This document shows, piece by piece, positions 48,457-57,403 of a stretch of 64,000 nt of DNA. The stretch is from Collinsella sp. (GTDB lineage: Bacteria; Actinomycetota; Coriobacteriia; Coriobacteriales; Coriobacteriaceae), in assembly GCA_018380195.1 (NCBI GenBank), contig JAGZUC010000007.1:1-64000 (forward strand). The letters run 5' to 3'. Position 1 is the stretch's first letter, and each line of letters starts with the position of its first letter. The notes beneath the pieces are model-generated. The model was given only the letters and a program-made list of their open reading frames with translations. It did not search any database and was not told the origin of the DNA. A program made the position numbers and the translations under genes.

Positions 48457-50316
48457 TCACTGGGCGAATTGGCTGCGGTAGAGCTCGGCGTAAAAGCCGC
48501 CTGCCGCGAGCAGTTCATCGTGCGTGCCGCGCTCGATAATCTCACCATCGCGCATGACCAGGATGCAATCGGCGTTGCGGATCGTCGACAGGCGGTGCGC
48601 CACCACAAAGCTTGTGCGGCCGGCCATAAGCTCGTCGAATGCCGCCTGCACCTGCAGCTCGGTACGCGTATCGATGCTCGACGTTGCCTCGTCCAGCAGC
48701 AGAATCGCCGGATCGGTGAGCATAACGCGCGCAATGCACAGCAGCTGTTTTTGACCCTGGCTAAACGTGCCGCCGTCCTCGCCGATGACCGTATCGTAGC
48801 CGCCTGGCAGCTGCACGATAAACTTGTGCGCACGCGCGCGCTTGGCAGCTTCGATAACCTGCTCGCGCGTGGCGTCAGGACAGCCGTAGGCGATGTTTTC
48901 CGCCACCGTGCCCTCGAACAGCCATGTGTCCTGCAGCACCATGCCAAAGGCGCGGCGCAGGCTTGCGCGCGTGTAGTCACGCGAGGAACGGCCATCGACC
49001 GCAATGCGACCGGCATCGATATCGTAAAACCGCAGTAGCAAATTGATGAGCGTCGTCTTGCCACAGCCCGTAGGACCGACCAGGGCAAAGCGCATGCCGG
49101 GTTTGGCCTCGATGCAGATATCCTGCAGCAGCTTGCGATCGGGCACGTAGCTAAAGTCCACATGCTCAAAGGCGACCTCGCCCTGCGGGGCGGCAAGTTC
49201 CACGGCATCCGCCGCATCGGGCTCCTGCTCGCGGGCATCGAGCAGCGCAAACATGCGGCGCGCCGAGGCGTACGCGGTCTGGATCTGCGTAATGACGTTG
49301 GTGACCTCGTTGAACGGCTTGGTGTACTGGTTGGCATAGGACAGGAAGATCTGCACGCCGCCCACCGTAAGCGCCGCGGGCACGCCCGTGATCACGCCCA
49401 CGCAGCCGATCACAGCGACCACGGCATAGATGATGTTATTGATAAAACGCGTACCGGGGTTGGAGAGCGAACCCATAAACTGCGCGCGCTCGCCCGCGGT
49501 GTAGAGCTCGGCATTGAGGGCATCGAAGCGCTGCTGGGCGTTCGGGCCATAGGCAAAGGCGTCGACAAGCTTTTGCTCGCCTACGTACTCCTCGATATGA
49601 CCACCGAGCTGCCCTTGAATACGCTGCTGCGCCGTAAAGCTCTTGTTGGAGAGCTTGGCAATAGCACCGGCTGCAAAAATGGAAAGCGGCGTGACGAGCA
49701 CCACCACGAGCGTCATGGTCAGATTAATGGAGAGCATAAACGCGAGCGTGCCAACGATGGTGATAACGCCGGTAAAGAGCTGGGTAAAGCCCTGCAGCAG
49801 ACCGTCGCCCACCTGGTCGACGTCGTTGACCACGCGGCTCATGAGGTCGCCGTGGGCATGGCTGTCGATAAAGCTGAGCGGCATACGGCTGAGCTTGTCG
49901 CTCGCCTCCACGCGCATGTCGCGCACCGTCTCATAGGACAGGCGGTTGACGCAGTAGCCCTGCAGCCACTGGAAGGCAGCGGCACCCACCACGACGAGCG
50001 CGAGTTTGGTAACGAGCGGCAGCAGTGCATCGAAATCCACCTGGCCCGCAGCAACAATCAGGTCGATGCCCTCGCCGATAAGGATAGGCGTGTAGAGCTG
50101 AAGAATCACCGAGATGGCGGCGCTCACGAACGACGCCGTAAACGAAATACGGTGCGGACGGACGTAGCCCATCAGGCGGCGGGTCACCGCGCCCACGGGA
50201 TAGCGCTCGGGGTCGCCGGGCTGGCGCGGACCGTCGCCCAGGTCGTTGAGGTTATCGTTACCGGACACGTTGGCCGTCATCGTGGCGACCGAACCGGAGG
50301 AAGTGTACGGATTCAT
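48457..50316 (-). CDS. ABC exporter half-transporter (second pair), subunit B
   Basis: The 619-residue protein has a six-helix exporter domain and an ATPase domain with Walker A GPTGCGKTT, signature FSQGQKQLLCIARV and Walker B ILLLDEATSSID. The glutamate after Walker B and the H-loop (VVAHRLS) are present, so this half carries the catalytic site. Its ATG immediately follows the stop codon of subunit A (50317), with AAAGGAGGG across the junction, indicating strict co-expression. Substrate unknown. Confidence 0.92.
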   Translation of the reverse strand: MNPYTSSGSVATMTANVSGNDNLNDLGDGPRQPGDPERYPVGAVTRRLMGYVRPHRISFTASFVSAAISVILQLYTPILIGEGIDLIVAAGQVDFDALLPLVTKLALVVVGAAAFQWLQGYCVNRLSYETVRDMRVEASDKLSRMPLSFIDSHAHGDLMSRVVNDVDQVGDGLLQGFTQLFTGVITIVGTLAFMLSINLTMTLVVVLVTPLSIFAAGAIAKLSNKSFTAQQRIQGQLGGHIEEYVGEQKLVDAFAYGPNAQQRFDALNAELYTAGERAQFMGSLSNPGTRFINNIIYAVVAVIGCVGVITGVPAALTVGGVQIFLSYANQYTKPFNEVTNVITQIQTAYASARRMFALLDAREQEPDAADAVELAAPQGEVAFEHVDFSYVPDRKLLQDICIEAKPGMRFALVGPTGCGKTTLINLLLRFYDIDAGRIAVDGRSSRDYTRASLRRAFGMVLQDTWLFEGTVAENIAYGCPDATREQVIEAAKRARAHKFIVQLPGGYDTVIGEDGGTFSQGQKQLLCIARVMLTDPAILLLDEATSSIDTRTELQVQAAFDELMAGRTSFVVAHRLSTIRNADCILVMRDGEIIERGTHDELLAAGGFYAELYRSQFAQ

Positions 50317-52182
50317 TTAGCGGCCCTCCTTTGCGCAGACGGATGCTGGGGCGGTTGGGGCACCTGGGGCGAGCGCGGGCGCTGTGCTCCCCCGCTGGCC
50401 CTCAAGCTCCTCGCGGCGCAGCTGCGACTGGCAAATCTCGCGATAGAGCTGACAGGTCGCATACAGCTCGTCATGCGTGCCCAGGCCCGCAACCGAGCCG
50501 TGGTCGAGTACGCAGATCATGTCGGCATCGCGCACGGTCGAGACGCGCTGGCTCACGATGACGGTCGTGAGCGGCAGCCCGCCCTCGGCGGCACCGCGCA
50601 CGCTACGCTCGCGGACGGCATGGCGAAGCGCCGCGTCGGTCTTAAAGTCGAGCGCCGAGGCAGAATCGTCCATGATCAGGACCTGTGGCGAGCCCACCAG
50701 GGCACGCGCGATGGTCAGGCGCTGGCGCTGGCCACCGCTAAAGTTCTTGCCGCCCGCCTCGACCGGGGCATCAAGCCCCTGCGACTTGTTGCGCACGAAC
50801 TCGCTCGCCTGCGCCATATCGAGCGCTGCCCAGAGCTCCTCGTCGGTCGCCGACTCGTCACGCCAGGTCAGGTTGCTGCGGATGGTGCCGCTCACCAGCG
50901 ACGCTCGCTGCGGAACGGTCGCGACCACGTGGCGCAGCTGGTCGAGCGGCCAAGTGCGCACGTCGGTACCCATCACGCTCACGCTGCCGGTGCCCGCATC
51001 GTACAGGCGCGGGATGAGCGAGACGAGCGTGGACTTGCCGCTGCCCGTGCCGCCGATAATGCCGAGCGTTTTGCCCAGCGGCAGCTCCAGGGTCACATCG
51101 TCGACGGCGTTGGCAGCGCCCGCGCCAAACGAAAAACTCGCATGGTCAAAGCTCAGCGCGGAGACCAGAACAGCGCCACCCGCCAGGTCGCTCGGCTCGG
51201 GCAGCGCGACCGGCTGGTTGCCCTCGTCGGTGATGCTCGGCACGCAATTGAGCACCTCGTTGATACGTGACGCACTGGCGCTCGCCTTGGTAAAAACCAC
51301 GACCAGGTTGGCGACGTACACGATGGAGGTCAGGGTCTGCGTCATGTAGTTCACAAACGCCATGACCTGACCCTGCGTGAGCTCGCCCACGTTGACCTGG
51401 ATGCCGCCCACCCACAGGATGGCGCACACGCCCAGGTTCATCACGAGAAACGTGACAGGGTTGAGAATCGAGGAGAGCTTGCCCACCGCGATGGCAGTAT
51501 TGGCCTGGTCATCGGCGGCTTGGGCAAAGCGCTCGCGCTCGTAGTCCTCGCGCACGAAGGCGCGAACCACGCGAGCGCCCGAAAGCCCCTCGCGGCAAAT
51601 GAGCGCAATGCGGTCGAGCTTTGCCTGCAGCTGCTTGTAGTACGGAATGCAGCGCGCCATGACAAACCAAAACACCAGGCCGATGGCGGGCGTGCAAATC
51701 AAAAAGATAATACCGAGTTTAAGGTCGATGGCGAGAGCCGCGACCATGGAGCCCACCGCCAGGAAGGGCCAGCGGATGAGCATGCGCACGCCCAACGCCA
51801 CGGCCAGCTGCACCTGGTTGACGTCGTTGGTGATGCGTGTGATGAGCGACGGCGTGCCAAAGCGATCGAGCTCGGCATAGCTCAGCTTATTGATGTGCCC
51901 ATAGAGCGCGCCGCGAATATCGGTGCCCATGCCCTGCGAGGTGAGCGCCGCCATCTTTTGGCAGACGAGCGTAAACGAGATGCCGATCACAGCCATGGCG
52001 CCAAGCAGCATACCGTAGTGGACGACGGCATTCACATCGTGCGCGCCGATGCCCTTATCGATCATCTGGGCAATCACCAGCGGCGTCAGCAGGTCGAATA
52101 CCACTTCGATCAGCTTGCACGCAGGGCCAATCACCATATACCGGCGAAACTTACCGCCAAAACGCCTGAGCAACTCAATCAT
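50317..52182 (-). CDS. ABC exporter half-transporter (second pair), subunit A
   Basis: The 621-residue protein has an exporter membrane domain and an ATPase domain with Walker A GGTGSGKST, signature FSGGQRQRLTIARAL and Walker B VLIMDDSASALD. DD replaces DE after Walker B, and the H-loop position reads VSQRVS with glutamine. This is the degenerate partner of a heterodimeric exporter. The start at 52182 follows GGGAGCG. The C-terminus carries a short Pro/Ala tail. No regulator is adjacent, in contrast to the MarR-linked pair at 13238. Confidence 0.92.
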   Translation of the reverse strand: MIELLRRFGGKFRRYMVIGPACKLIEVVFDLLTPLVIAQMIDKGIGAHDVNAVVHYGMLLGAMAVIGISFTLVCQKMAALTSQGMGTDIRGALYGHINKLSYAELDRFGTPSLITRITNDVNQVQLAVALGVRMLIRWPFLAVGSMVAALAIDLKLGIIFLICTPAIGLVFWFVMARCIPYYKQLQAKLDRIALICREGLSGARVVRAFVREDYERERFAQAADDQANTAIAVGKLSSILNPVTFLVMNLGVCAILWVGGIQVNVGELTQGQVMAFVNYMTQTLTSIVYVANLVVVFTKASASASRINEVLNCVPSITDEGNQPVALPEPSDLAGGAVLVSALSFDHASFSFGAGAANAVDDVTLELPLGKTLGIIGGTGSGKSTLVSLIPRLYDAGTGSVSVMGTDVRTWPLDQLRHVVATVPQRASLVSGTIRSNLTWRDESATDEELWAALDMAQASEFVRNKSQGLDAPVEAGGKNFSGGQRQRLTIARALVGSPQVLIMDDSASALDFKTDAALRHAVRERSVRGAAEGGLPLTTVIVSQRVSTVRDADMICVLDHGSVAGLGTHDELYATCQLYREICQSQLRREELEGQRGSTAPALAPGAPTAPASVCAKEGR

Positions 52183-52278
52183 AAAAAGGCGCTCCCTATC
52201 ATCATTCACACTCAATTCGAACCATGATAGTACTGTCGCCCTAGAGCATGCGTAAACAACGAGTCATTTCTGGCGAGA

Positions 52279-52359
52279 TTCAAGAGCAGGTCAATCGCCT
52301 GATATACTTACCTTAGTGCTACCAAGTTGAGCCGCCGACCCTTGAAATGAGGTGCCGAG
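52279..52359 (+). promoter_or_regulatory. Promoter/leader of surface gene 1 (duplicated at 53624)
   Basis: A TATACT -10 at 52303-52308 with a possible TTCAAG -35 (spacer 18) precedes a leader almost identical to that before the second surface gene, including ACCCTTGAAATGAGGTGCCGAG just before the ATG. The GAGGTG is the ribosome-binding site. Confidence 0.65.
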
Positions 52360-53402
52360 ATGAACGACATTCTCGCAAGAAGAGCAAGACGAGCAACCAT
52401 GGGCATCGCCCTTTCCCTGGCACTTGCCGCGGGAATCGCCCCAGCAACGGCGATAGCGGCAGAAACCAACTCCCCTGTCGATGCAGTTGTCCTGCAGACG
52501 GCGGCCTCGAGCGAAACCGCGGCCACCGAAAAAGACAAGGCGTATGCAGCCATGCAGGAAGCGCTCAAAAACCTCGAAGCCGCACAAAACGCCGCAAGTC
52601 CAGAGAAAATTGCGAGATTCAATGATGACATTGCCCGTTTTCAAGAGTTCCGCGAAAAGATGGTGGCGCAAGCCGCCGAAGAGAGGGAACTCCTTCCCGC
52701 CATGCAAGCGAACGTCGATGCTGCCCAAGCCAAATACGACGGGGCCATCAACCGGGTAAGCGAGCTCCAGGCAGAATTAGACAAAAAACTTGAGATGCTT
52801 AAGACACTCGAAGCACTCGGCTACGAGGAGTTTGTCGAAACTACTAAACAGCAAATAAGGCAGTTGCAAAATGAGATGGTAGGGGCGAAATCGTATGTAG
52901 GCCATTGCGAAACGGAGCTAAGAGAGTGCCAGCGCTGCCTCAGAAGTCAGGAAGGACGAGTTAATGACTGTGAACGTTCTGCAGAGAATATAAAGCCCAT
53001 AGCGACCAGTTCATAGCCTGGCGAGATACGCTCCTCGACAATTTGAAAAAAGCGCAAACGGCCCATGACGACGCCTGCAAGGCATACGAAGAGGCGAAAG
53101 CCGCAGCAGATAAGGCCGCCTCGCCCGAGATAACGCAACCGACCGAGACAACGCCTCCCTCCGGCTCGGCGCAACCGGCCGAGACGGCACAGCCCACCGG
53201 CTCGCCCGCGACCGGCAAAAACACCACGCCAAGCTCCACCAAGCAAGCGAACTCGAGCAACGGCAAGCAAGCGAACACGACCACCGACAAGCTCGCAAAC
53301 ACAGGCGACACAACGCCAAGCGCAATCGCGCTAGCAGGAATCGCCGCCGCGGGACTCGGCATAACCGCCACAGCCACCCGCCGTATCAAGAACTCAAAAT
53401 AG
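52360..53402 (+). pseudogene. Coiled-coil LANTG surface protein 1, frameshifted
   Basis: The first frame (52360-53016) encodes a signal peptide (GIALSLALAAGIAPATAIAA) and a long Ala/Glu-rich coiled coil. It ends prematurely at ATSS. The second frame (53043-53402) continues with KAQTAHDDACKAYEEAKAAA, a Pro/Thr/Ser stalk and the sorting signal LANTGD plus membrane helix. Alignment with the intact paralogue at 53703 shows one missing base near 52990 (in the AATATAAAGCC stretch). Translation would release a 218-residue secreted protein without wall anchor, unless frameshifting or a sequencing error intervenes. Function unknown; such proteins often serve as adhesins or spacers. Confidence 0.8.
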
Positions 53403-53453
53403 CTGCCAGCGGTTATTGTCTTCGCCAATCCGCAAGCCAAGAGACAAAAAGAG

Positions 53454-53487
53454 ACCCGTTTCCCCAACCCAGGGAAACGGGCCTCTT
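53454..53487 (+). terminator. Terminator after surface gene 1
   Basis: CCCGTTTCCC and GGGAAACGGG around CAACCCA, followed by CCTCTTT. The same hairpin follows surface gene 2. Confidence 0.85.
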
Positions 53488-53623
53488 TACTTGAAAAAAC
53501 AAATGGTAATGCCGCCGTCTCTTGAACCACGCAGCCATCAATGCCCAGACAACACCAGCAAGCCGCGTTCCTTAAGGGATAGATTTAATGGCTGTTAATC
53601 AAGGGGTATACGTGCACGCCCGA

Positions 53624-53702
53624 TCAATGGCGGGCAAACCGCCTGATATACTTACATTAGTGCTACCATGTTAGCCGCCGACCCTTGAAATGAGGTGCCG
53701 AG
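53624..53702 (+). promoter_or_regulatory. Promoter/leader of surface gene 2
   Basis: A TATACT -10 at 53647-53652 and the same ~50-base leader as the first copy, ending in GAGGTGCCGAG before the ATG. Upstream of the duplicated part the two copies diverge. Confidence 0.65.
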
Positions 53703-54701
53703 ATGAACGACATTCTCGCAAGAAGAGCAAAACGAGCAACTATGGGCATCGCCCTTTCCGTGGCGCTTGTCACAGGAATCGCCCCCGCAACGGCGATCGC
53801 GGCAGAAGCCAGCGCTCCCATCGATGCAGTTGCCCTGCAGTCGGAAGATGCGGCCGCCGCAAAAGAAAAAGCGCATGCGGCCATGCAGGAAGCGCTCAAA
53901 AAACTCAAAGCAGCGGAGGACGCCGCAAGTCCCAAGAGAATTGCGGGAATCAATAATATGATTGCCAGTGATCAAGAGCTCCGCGACATTATGCTGGCGC
54001 ATGCCGCCGAATGTAGGGAACTCCTTCCCGCCATGCAAGCGAACGTCGATGCAGCCCAAGCCAAATACGACGAGGCCAGCAACCTGGTAAGCAGCCTTCA
54101 GGCAAAATTAGAGGCACTTAAGGCACTCGGCGACGAGGCGCCCAGCGAAGCTATTAAACAGTTGCGCTCCGAAATCATGGCGGCAAAATTGCAAGAAGAG
54201 TCTTGCAAAACGACGCTTGACAGCTACCAACGCCGCCTCGAAAGCCAGGAAAGACAGGTTCAGAGATTCGAAAGTGCGGCGGAGGAAGTCAAAGCCCACA
54301 TCGACGAGGAAACAGCCAAGCGAGATGCGCTCCTCGACAATTTGGATAAGGCGCAAGCGGCATATGACGACGCCTGCAAGGCATACGAAGAGGCGAAAGC
54401 CGCGGCAGACAAGACCACCTCGCCCGAGATAACGAAACCTGCCGAGACAGTGCCTCCCTCCGGCTCAACGCAACCCGCCGAGGCGACACCGCCCGTTGCC
54501 TCACCTGCAACCGGCAAAGACGCCCTACCAAGCTCCACCAAGCAGGCGAACTCGAGCAGCAGCAAGCAAGCAAATACGACCGCCGGCAAGCTCGCAAACA
54601 CGGGTGACACAGCACCGAGCGCAATCGCACTCGCAGGAATCGCCGCCGCAGGCCTCGGAATAACCGCCACGGGTGTACGCCGCCTCAAGAACTCAAAATA
54701 G
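53703..54701 (+). CDS. Coiled-coil LANTG surface protein 2
   Basis: The intact 332-residue paralogue has a signal peptide (IALSVALVTGIAPATAIAA) and a coiled coil rich in Ala, Glu, Gln and Lys from about residue 40 to 235. A Pro/Ser/Thr stalk (SPEITKPAETVPPSGSTQP), LANTGD, a hydrophobic segment (AIALAGIAAAGLGITAT) and a basic tail follow. It should be displayed on the wall by a LAxTG-type sortase; no sortase gene is in the window. It arose with the first copy by tandem duplication of about 1.35 kb, including promoter and terminator. Confidence 0.82.
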   Translation: MNDILARRAKRATMGIALSVALVTGIAPATAIAAEASAPIDAVALQSEDAAAAKEKAHAAMQEALKKLKAAEDAASPKRIAGINNMIASDQELRDIMLAHAAECRELLPAMQANVDAAQAKYDEASNLVSSLQAKLEALKALGDEAPSEAIKQLRSEIMAAKLQEESCKTTLDSYQRRLESQERQVQRFESAAEEVKAHIDEETAKRDALLDNLDKAQAAYDDACKAYEEAKAAADKTTSPEITKPAETVPPSGSTQPAEATPPVASPATGKDALPSSTKQANSSSSKQANTTAGKLANTGDTAPSAIALAGIAAAGLGITATGVRRLKNSK

Positions 54702-54748
54702 CCGCCAGAGCATACCATCTTCGCCAATCCACAAACCCAGAGACAAAA

Positions 54749-54788
54749 GAGGCCCGTTTCCCCAACCCAGGGAAACGGGCCTCTTTAA
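54749..54788 (+). terminator. Terminator after surface gene 2
   Basis: AGAGGCCCGTTTCCC and GGGAAACGGGCCTCT pair across CAACCCA, followed by TT. It is a longer, perfect version of the hairpin after surface gene 1. Confidence 0.88.
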
Positions 54789-54884
54789 CTGCAAAATCCA
54801 AGCAACAGCACCGCCGTCTCTTGAACCACGTAGCCATCAATGCCCAGGCAACGCCAGCAAGCAGCACAAAACACGGGATTCAAT
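54780..54884 (+). repeat. ~105-bp repeat downstream of surface gene, second copy
   Basis: This stretch (CTCTTT..., CACCGCCGTCTC, GAACCACG, AACGCCAGCAAGCAGCACAA, ACACGGGATT) recurs with changes at 57146-57246, and partly after surface gene 1 (53482-53570). The copies bracket the istB/XRE/ATPase segment. Confidence 0.8.
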
Positions 54885-54889
54885 TCTGC

Positions 54890-55117
54890 AGCTTGCGCCG
54901 TTGAACTCCACGAGCCTGCCCGTGTAGACGAGCCTGTCCACGACAGCCGCCGCCATCTTGTCGTCGCCGAACACGGTCACCCACTTGCTGAACTCTATGT
55001 TGGCCGTGACGATCATGCTCTGCCTGCCCTCCGGCACCGACATCACCTGGAACAGCAGCCTCGCGCCCTCGATGTCCAGCGGCACGTAGCCCTGCTCGTC
55101 CAGGATGAGGAGTTCGC
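54890..55117 (-). pseudogene. IS21-family istB fragment
   Basis: The minus strand encodes the C-terminal third of an IstB ATPase: LLILDEQGYVPLDIEGARLL (with the Walker B-like LDE), then IVTANIEFSKWVTVFGDDKM and VDRLVYTGRLVEFNGASCRIE. The N-terminal part with Walker A is missing and no istA is present, so it is an inactive remnant. The fragment ends close to the 105-bp repeat and marks past insertion or recombination here. Confidence 0.8.
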
Positions 55118-55180
55118 GGCGGGGGCGACGCTCTCCGGGCTGCTGCCGCGCATCTCGCGGCGTAGAAAGGAGTGAGTACC

Positions 55181-55435
55181 ATGACCAGCGCGAAGAAGAT
55201 TTACCTCGCCGTGGCGGGCGGGCTTATTGCCGCGGGCATCGTTCTCGCGGGCATCGGCTTTATCGCCTCGGGCCGCGATCAGGCCGTGTTCACGACCCAA
55301 ATCGACATGCGTGACAACACCATCGTGCTCGGCGGCGTCGAGGTGGACGAACCCGAGGGCATCCCGTTCATCAGCCGGCTCGCCATTCTTGGCGAGATCG
55401 ACACCTCCGACGTCGCCGACCCCGCCGCGCCCTAG
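55181..55435 (+). CDS. Small membrane protein of unknown function
   Basis: The 84-residue product has one N-terminal membrane helix (IYLAVAGGLIAAGIVLAGIG) and a short outer domain (AVFTTQIDMRDNTIVLGGVE) that looks beta-rich. AAAGGAG lies 8 bases before the ATG. Just upstream a frame ending SGLLPRISRRRKE could be the tail of a gene destroyed by the istB insertion. Helix plus outer strand pattern recalls the beginning of DUF4097-type proteins, so it may itself be a fragment. Confidence 0.5.
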   Translation: MTSAKKIYLAVAGGLIAAGIVLAGIGFIASGRDQAVFTTQIDMRDNTIVLGGVEVDEPEGIPFISRLAILGEIDTSDVADPAAP

Positions 55436-55476
55436 GCGCAACGAGCCCGGGCACTCCGTCCGCTAATTTGATCGAG

Positions 55477-55599
55477 ATGGATCGCTCCTACTACGCGAGC
55501 ATTGAGGTCGGGCAGCGCAATGTCAGCCTTTCAAATCTCAAGAAGATTACCGACGGCTTTCACATCACCATTTCGGAGCTCATGCGCGGTGTCGAGTAG
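55477..55599 (+). pseudogene. XRE-type helix-turn-helix regulator fragment
   Basis: About 40 codons remain (MDRSYYASIEVGQRNVSLSN, then LKKITDGFHITISELMRGVE and stop). They match the recognition helix and last helices of HTH_3 regulators. The first helices are missing, and no ribosome-binding site is convincing. It is another broken gene in the segment between the surface genes and ATPase 3. Confidence 0.65.
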
Positions 55600-55635
55600 A
55601 TGATTCTCATCTGACTTGGCTCGTTCATGTTTAAT

Positions 55636-55716
55636 CTGTCTCGTTAACCGAAATATGCAAATCTGGTTAATCAAAAAAGAAAAATCTGGTTAAATGAAAA
55701 CAGTAAATTTAGTTAA
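55636..55716 (+). promoter_or_regulatory. Four phased repeats upstream of ATPase 3
   Basis: AAATCTGGTTAA occurs at 55659-55670 and 55682-55693, AAATTTAGTTAA at 55705-55716, and a weaker CTGTCTCGTTAA at 55636-55647. Starts are exactly 23 bp apart. The last copy ends 15 bases before the first possible start codon. An operator or activator array is the likely meaning. Confidence 0.75.
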
Positions 55717-55731
55717 ACGCGCTGATAAACA

Positions 55732-57009
55732 ATGGTGAAAAATATGCCAAAAAAGTACTACACTCGAATTATCGAAACTGAGCTCGACCAGATGCTAGGA
55801 ATATTCGGTGCCGTTCTCATCGAAGGACCGAAATGGTGTGGAAAGACAACCACAGCCGGGACCCGTGCGGCGTCCAGGCTCCTCCTCATGGACCCGTCGC
55901 GCAACTTCGAGAATCGCTTGCGTGCCGAGACGGACCCGGCGCTTGCCGTTTCCGGCGAGGTGCCGCGGCTGATCGACGAATGGCAGGAGGTTCCGAAACT
56001 TTGGGACGCGGCACGGTTTGAGTGCGACAACCGCGGCGGCGAGCCTGGCCAGTTCATATTTACGGGGTCGGCGACACCGCGAGACAATGAGCGGCCGATG
56101 CACAGTGGCGCTGGAAGGTTCGCTAAATTGCGCATGGACACCATGACGCTTTTCGAACTTGGGAAATCTAGCGGTGCGGTTAAGCTGTCGGGCATCATTT
56201 CTGGCGAAAAGTTCAGGGGCGCCTTCGGATCGATGGGTTCTGCCGAGATCGCCGAGCGCATCGTTTGCGGTGGATGGCCGGCGTCGATTGGGCGTGACGC
56301 GCGAATTGCGTCCGCGACGGCAAAACGATATATCGAGATAGTCGCTGAGGAAGACATCCCCCGCGTCGATGGCTCTCGACGAGATCCTGAGAAAGTGAAA
56401 GCCGTCATCGCGTCGTTGGCGCGCAACGAATCCACTCTTGCGACGCTCAAGACGCTTGTGGCCGATTTGGGTGGCGACGTATCGAGACAAACAGCGGCAT
56501 CATACATATCCCTTCTTAGCAGATTGAGTTTCGTCTGCGATATCCCCGCATGGAATCCCGCGATGAGATCTCCGGTGCATCTGAGGGAGGCGCGTAAGCA
56601 TCATCTTGCCGACCCGTCGCTTGCAGCGGCTGCGCTCGGGGCGACTGTGGAGACGTTGTTGTCAGACTTCAAGACACTTGGGCTGCTTTTCGAATCGTTG
56701 GCGCTCCATGATCTATGGGTCTATGCGAGGGCAAACGGAATGGGCCTTTATCACTATCACGATTCCCGCGATCTTGAGGTCGACGCTGTCATAGCGGCTC
56801 CAGGTGGGATGTGGATTCCCGTTGAGGTCAAGCTCAGTTCCGCTCAAATCGAAGAGGCATCTGACAATCTTGTTGCCGTCGAAGAGCGGATGGTTGCTGC
56901 CGGAAACACCCCGCCGGTTTCTAAAGTAGCGATTATTGGATTTGGTTCACAAGCCTATGTTACCGACCGCGGCGTCCAAGTTGTTCCATTGGACGTTCTC
57001 GCACCGTAA
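55732..57009 (+). CDS. AAA ATPase with DUF4143 nuclease-like domain (copy 3)
   Basis: The 425-residue protein has Walker A GPKWCGKTT near residue 32, Walker B PRLIDEWQEVPKLWD near 78 and a DUF4143 C-terminus. The PD-(D/E)XK-like motif appears intact (LEVDAVI, then VEVKLS). ATG 55732 and ATG 55744 are both possible starts; the second has GGTGA close upstream. It is isolated in a region of broken mobile genes, which suggests horizontal gain. Function unknown, as for the other two copies. Confidence 0.83.
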   Translation: MVKNMPKKYYTRIIETELDQMLGIFGAVLIEGPKWCGKTTTAGTRAASRLLLMDPSRNFENRLRAETDPALAVSGEVPRLIDEWQEVPKLWDAARFECDNRGGEPGQFIFTGSATPRDNERPMHSGAGRFAKLRMDTMTLFELGKSSGAVKLSGIISGEKFRGAFGSMGSAEIAERIVCGGWPASIGRDARIASATAKRYIEIVAEEDIPRVDGSRRDPEKVKAVIASLARNESTLATLKTLVADLGGDVSRQTAASYISLLSRLSFVCDIPAWNPAMRSPVHLREARKHHLADPSLAAAALGATVETLLSDFKTLGLLFESLALHDLWVYARANGMGLYHYHDSRDLEVDAVIAAPGGMWIPVEVKLSSAQIEEASDNLVAVEERMVAAGNTPPVSKVAIIGFGSQAYVTDRGVQVVPLDVLAP

Positions 57010-57145
57010 CGCTGCGGGCGAAGTGAAATCGACGCATCTTTTAGATTTCTTCAATTTGTGCGTAAACCAACAATGCCGTAATTACGCTATGTCGTTAGTG
57101 CGAACATCGCATCTTCAGTAGTCGAAGCTCGTTCGCAAACGGACC

Positions 57146-57246
57146 TCTTTACTTGCAAAAAAGGAGACAGCACCGCCGTCTCATGAACCACGTGGCCACC
57201 GCGCTCCCGGCAACGCCAGCAAGCAGCACAAAGCACGGGATTAAAT
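57146..57246 (+). repeat. ~100-bp repeat downstream of surface gene, third copy
   Basis: It matches 54780-54884 in order and spacing (CTCTTTACTTGCAAA, CAGCACCGCCGTCTC, AACGCCAGCAAGCAGCACAA, ACGGGATT). No surface gene precedes it, only ATPase 3, which suggests that a third unit was lost or replaced. Confidence 0.8.
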
Positions 57247-57288
57247 TATTCAGATAAATGCGCCTTTACGGGTGATTTTTGGACGATT

Positions 57289-57385
57289 TGGCCCGGCCGG
57301 CGGCACGATATTTGGTAGTCGAGCGATCCCGCAGGCGCAGCCGAGGACCAGCGAGACACCAAATGCCTCGCCGCCGGCCGGGCCA
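57289..57385. repeat. Nested palindrome (B4)
   Basis: Arms TGGCCCGGCCGGCGGC (57289-57304) and its exact complement (57370-57385), with an inner ATTTGGT/ACCAAAT pair at 57310-57316 and 57358-57364. It lies between ATPase 3 and the 3' end of the SRP RNA gene, another convergent junction. Confidence 0.85.
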
Positions 57386-57403
57386 TGTCGCGGTAACAAA
57401 AAA

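Noticed and set aside
54840..55175. Plus-strand frame over the istB fragment
   Set aside because: Its translation has no family features except a possible gene tail at the very end; the minus strand matches IstB.
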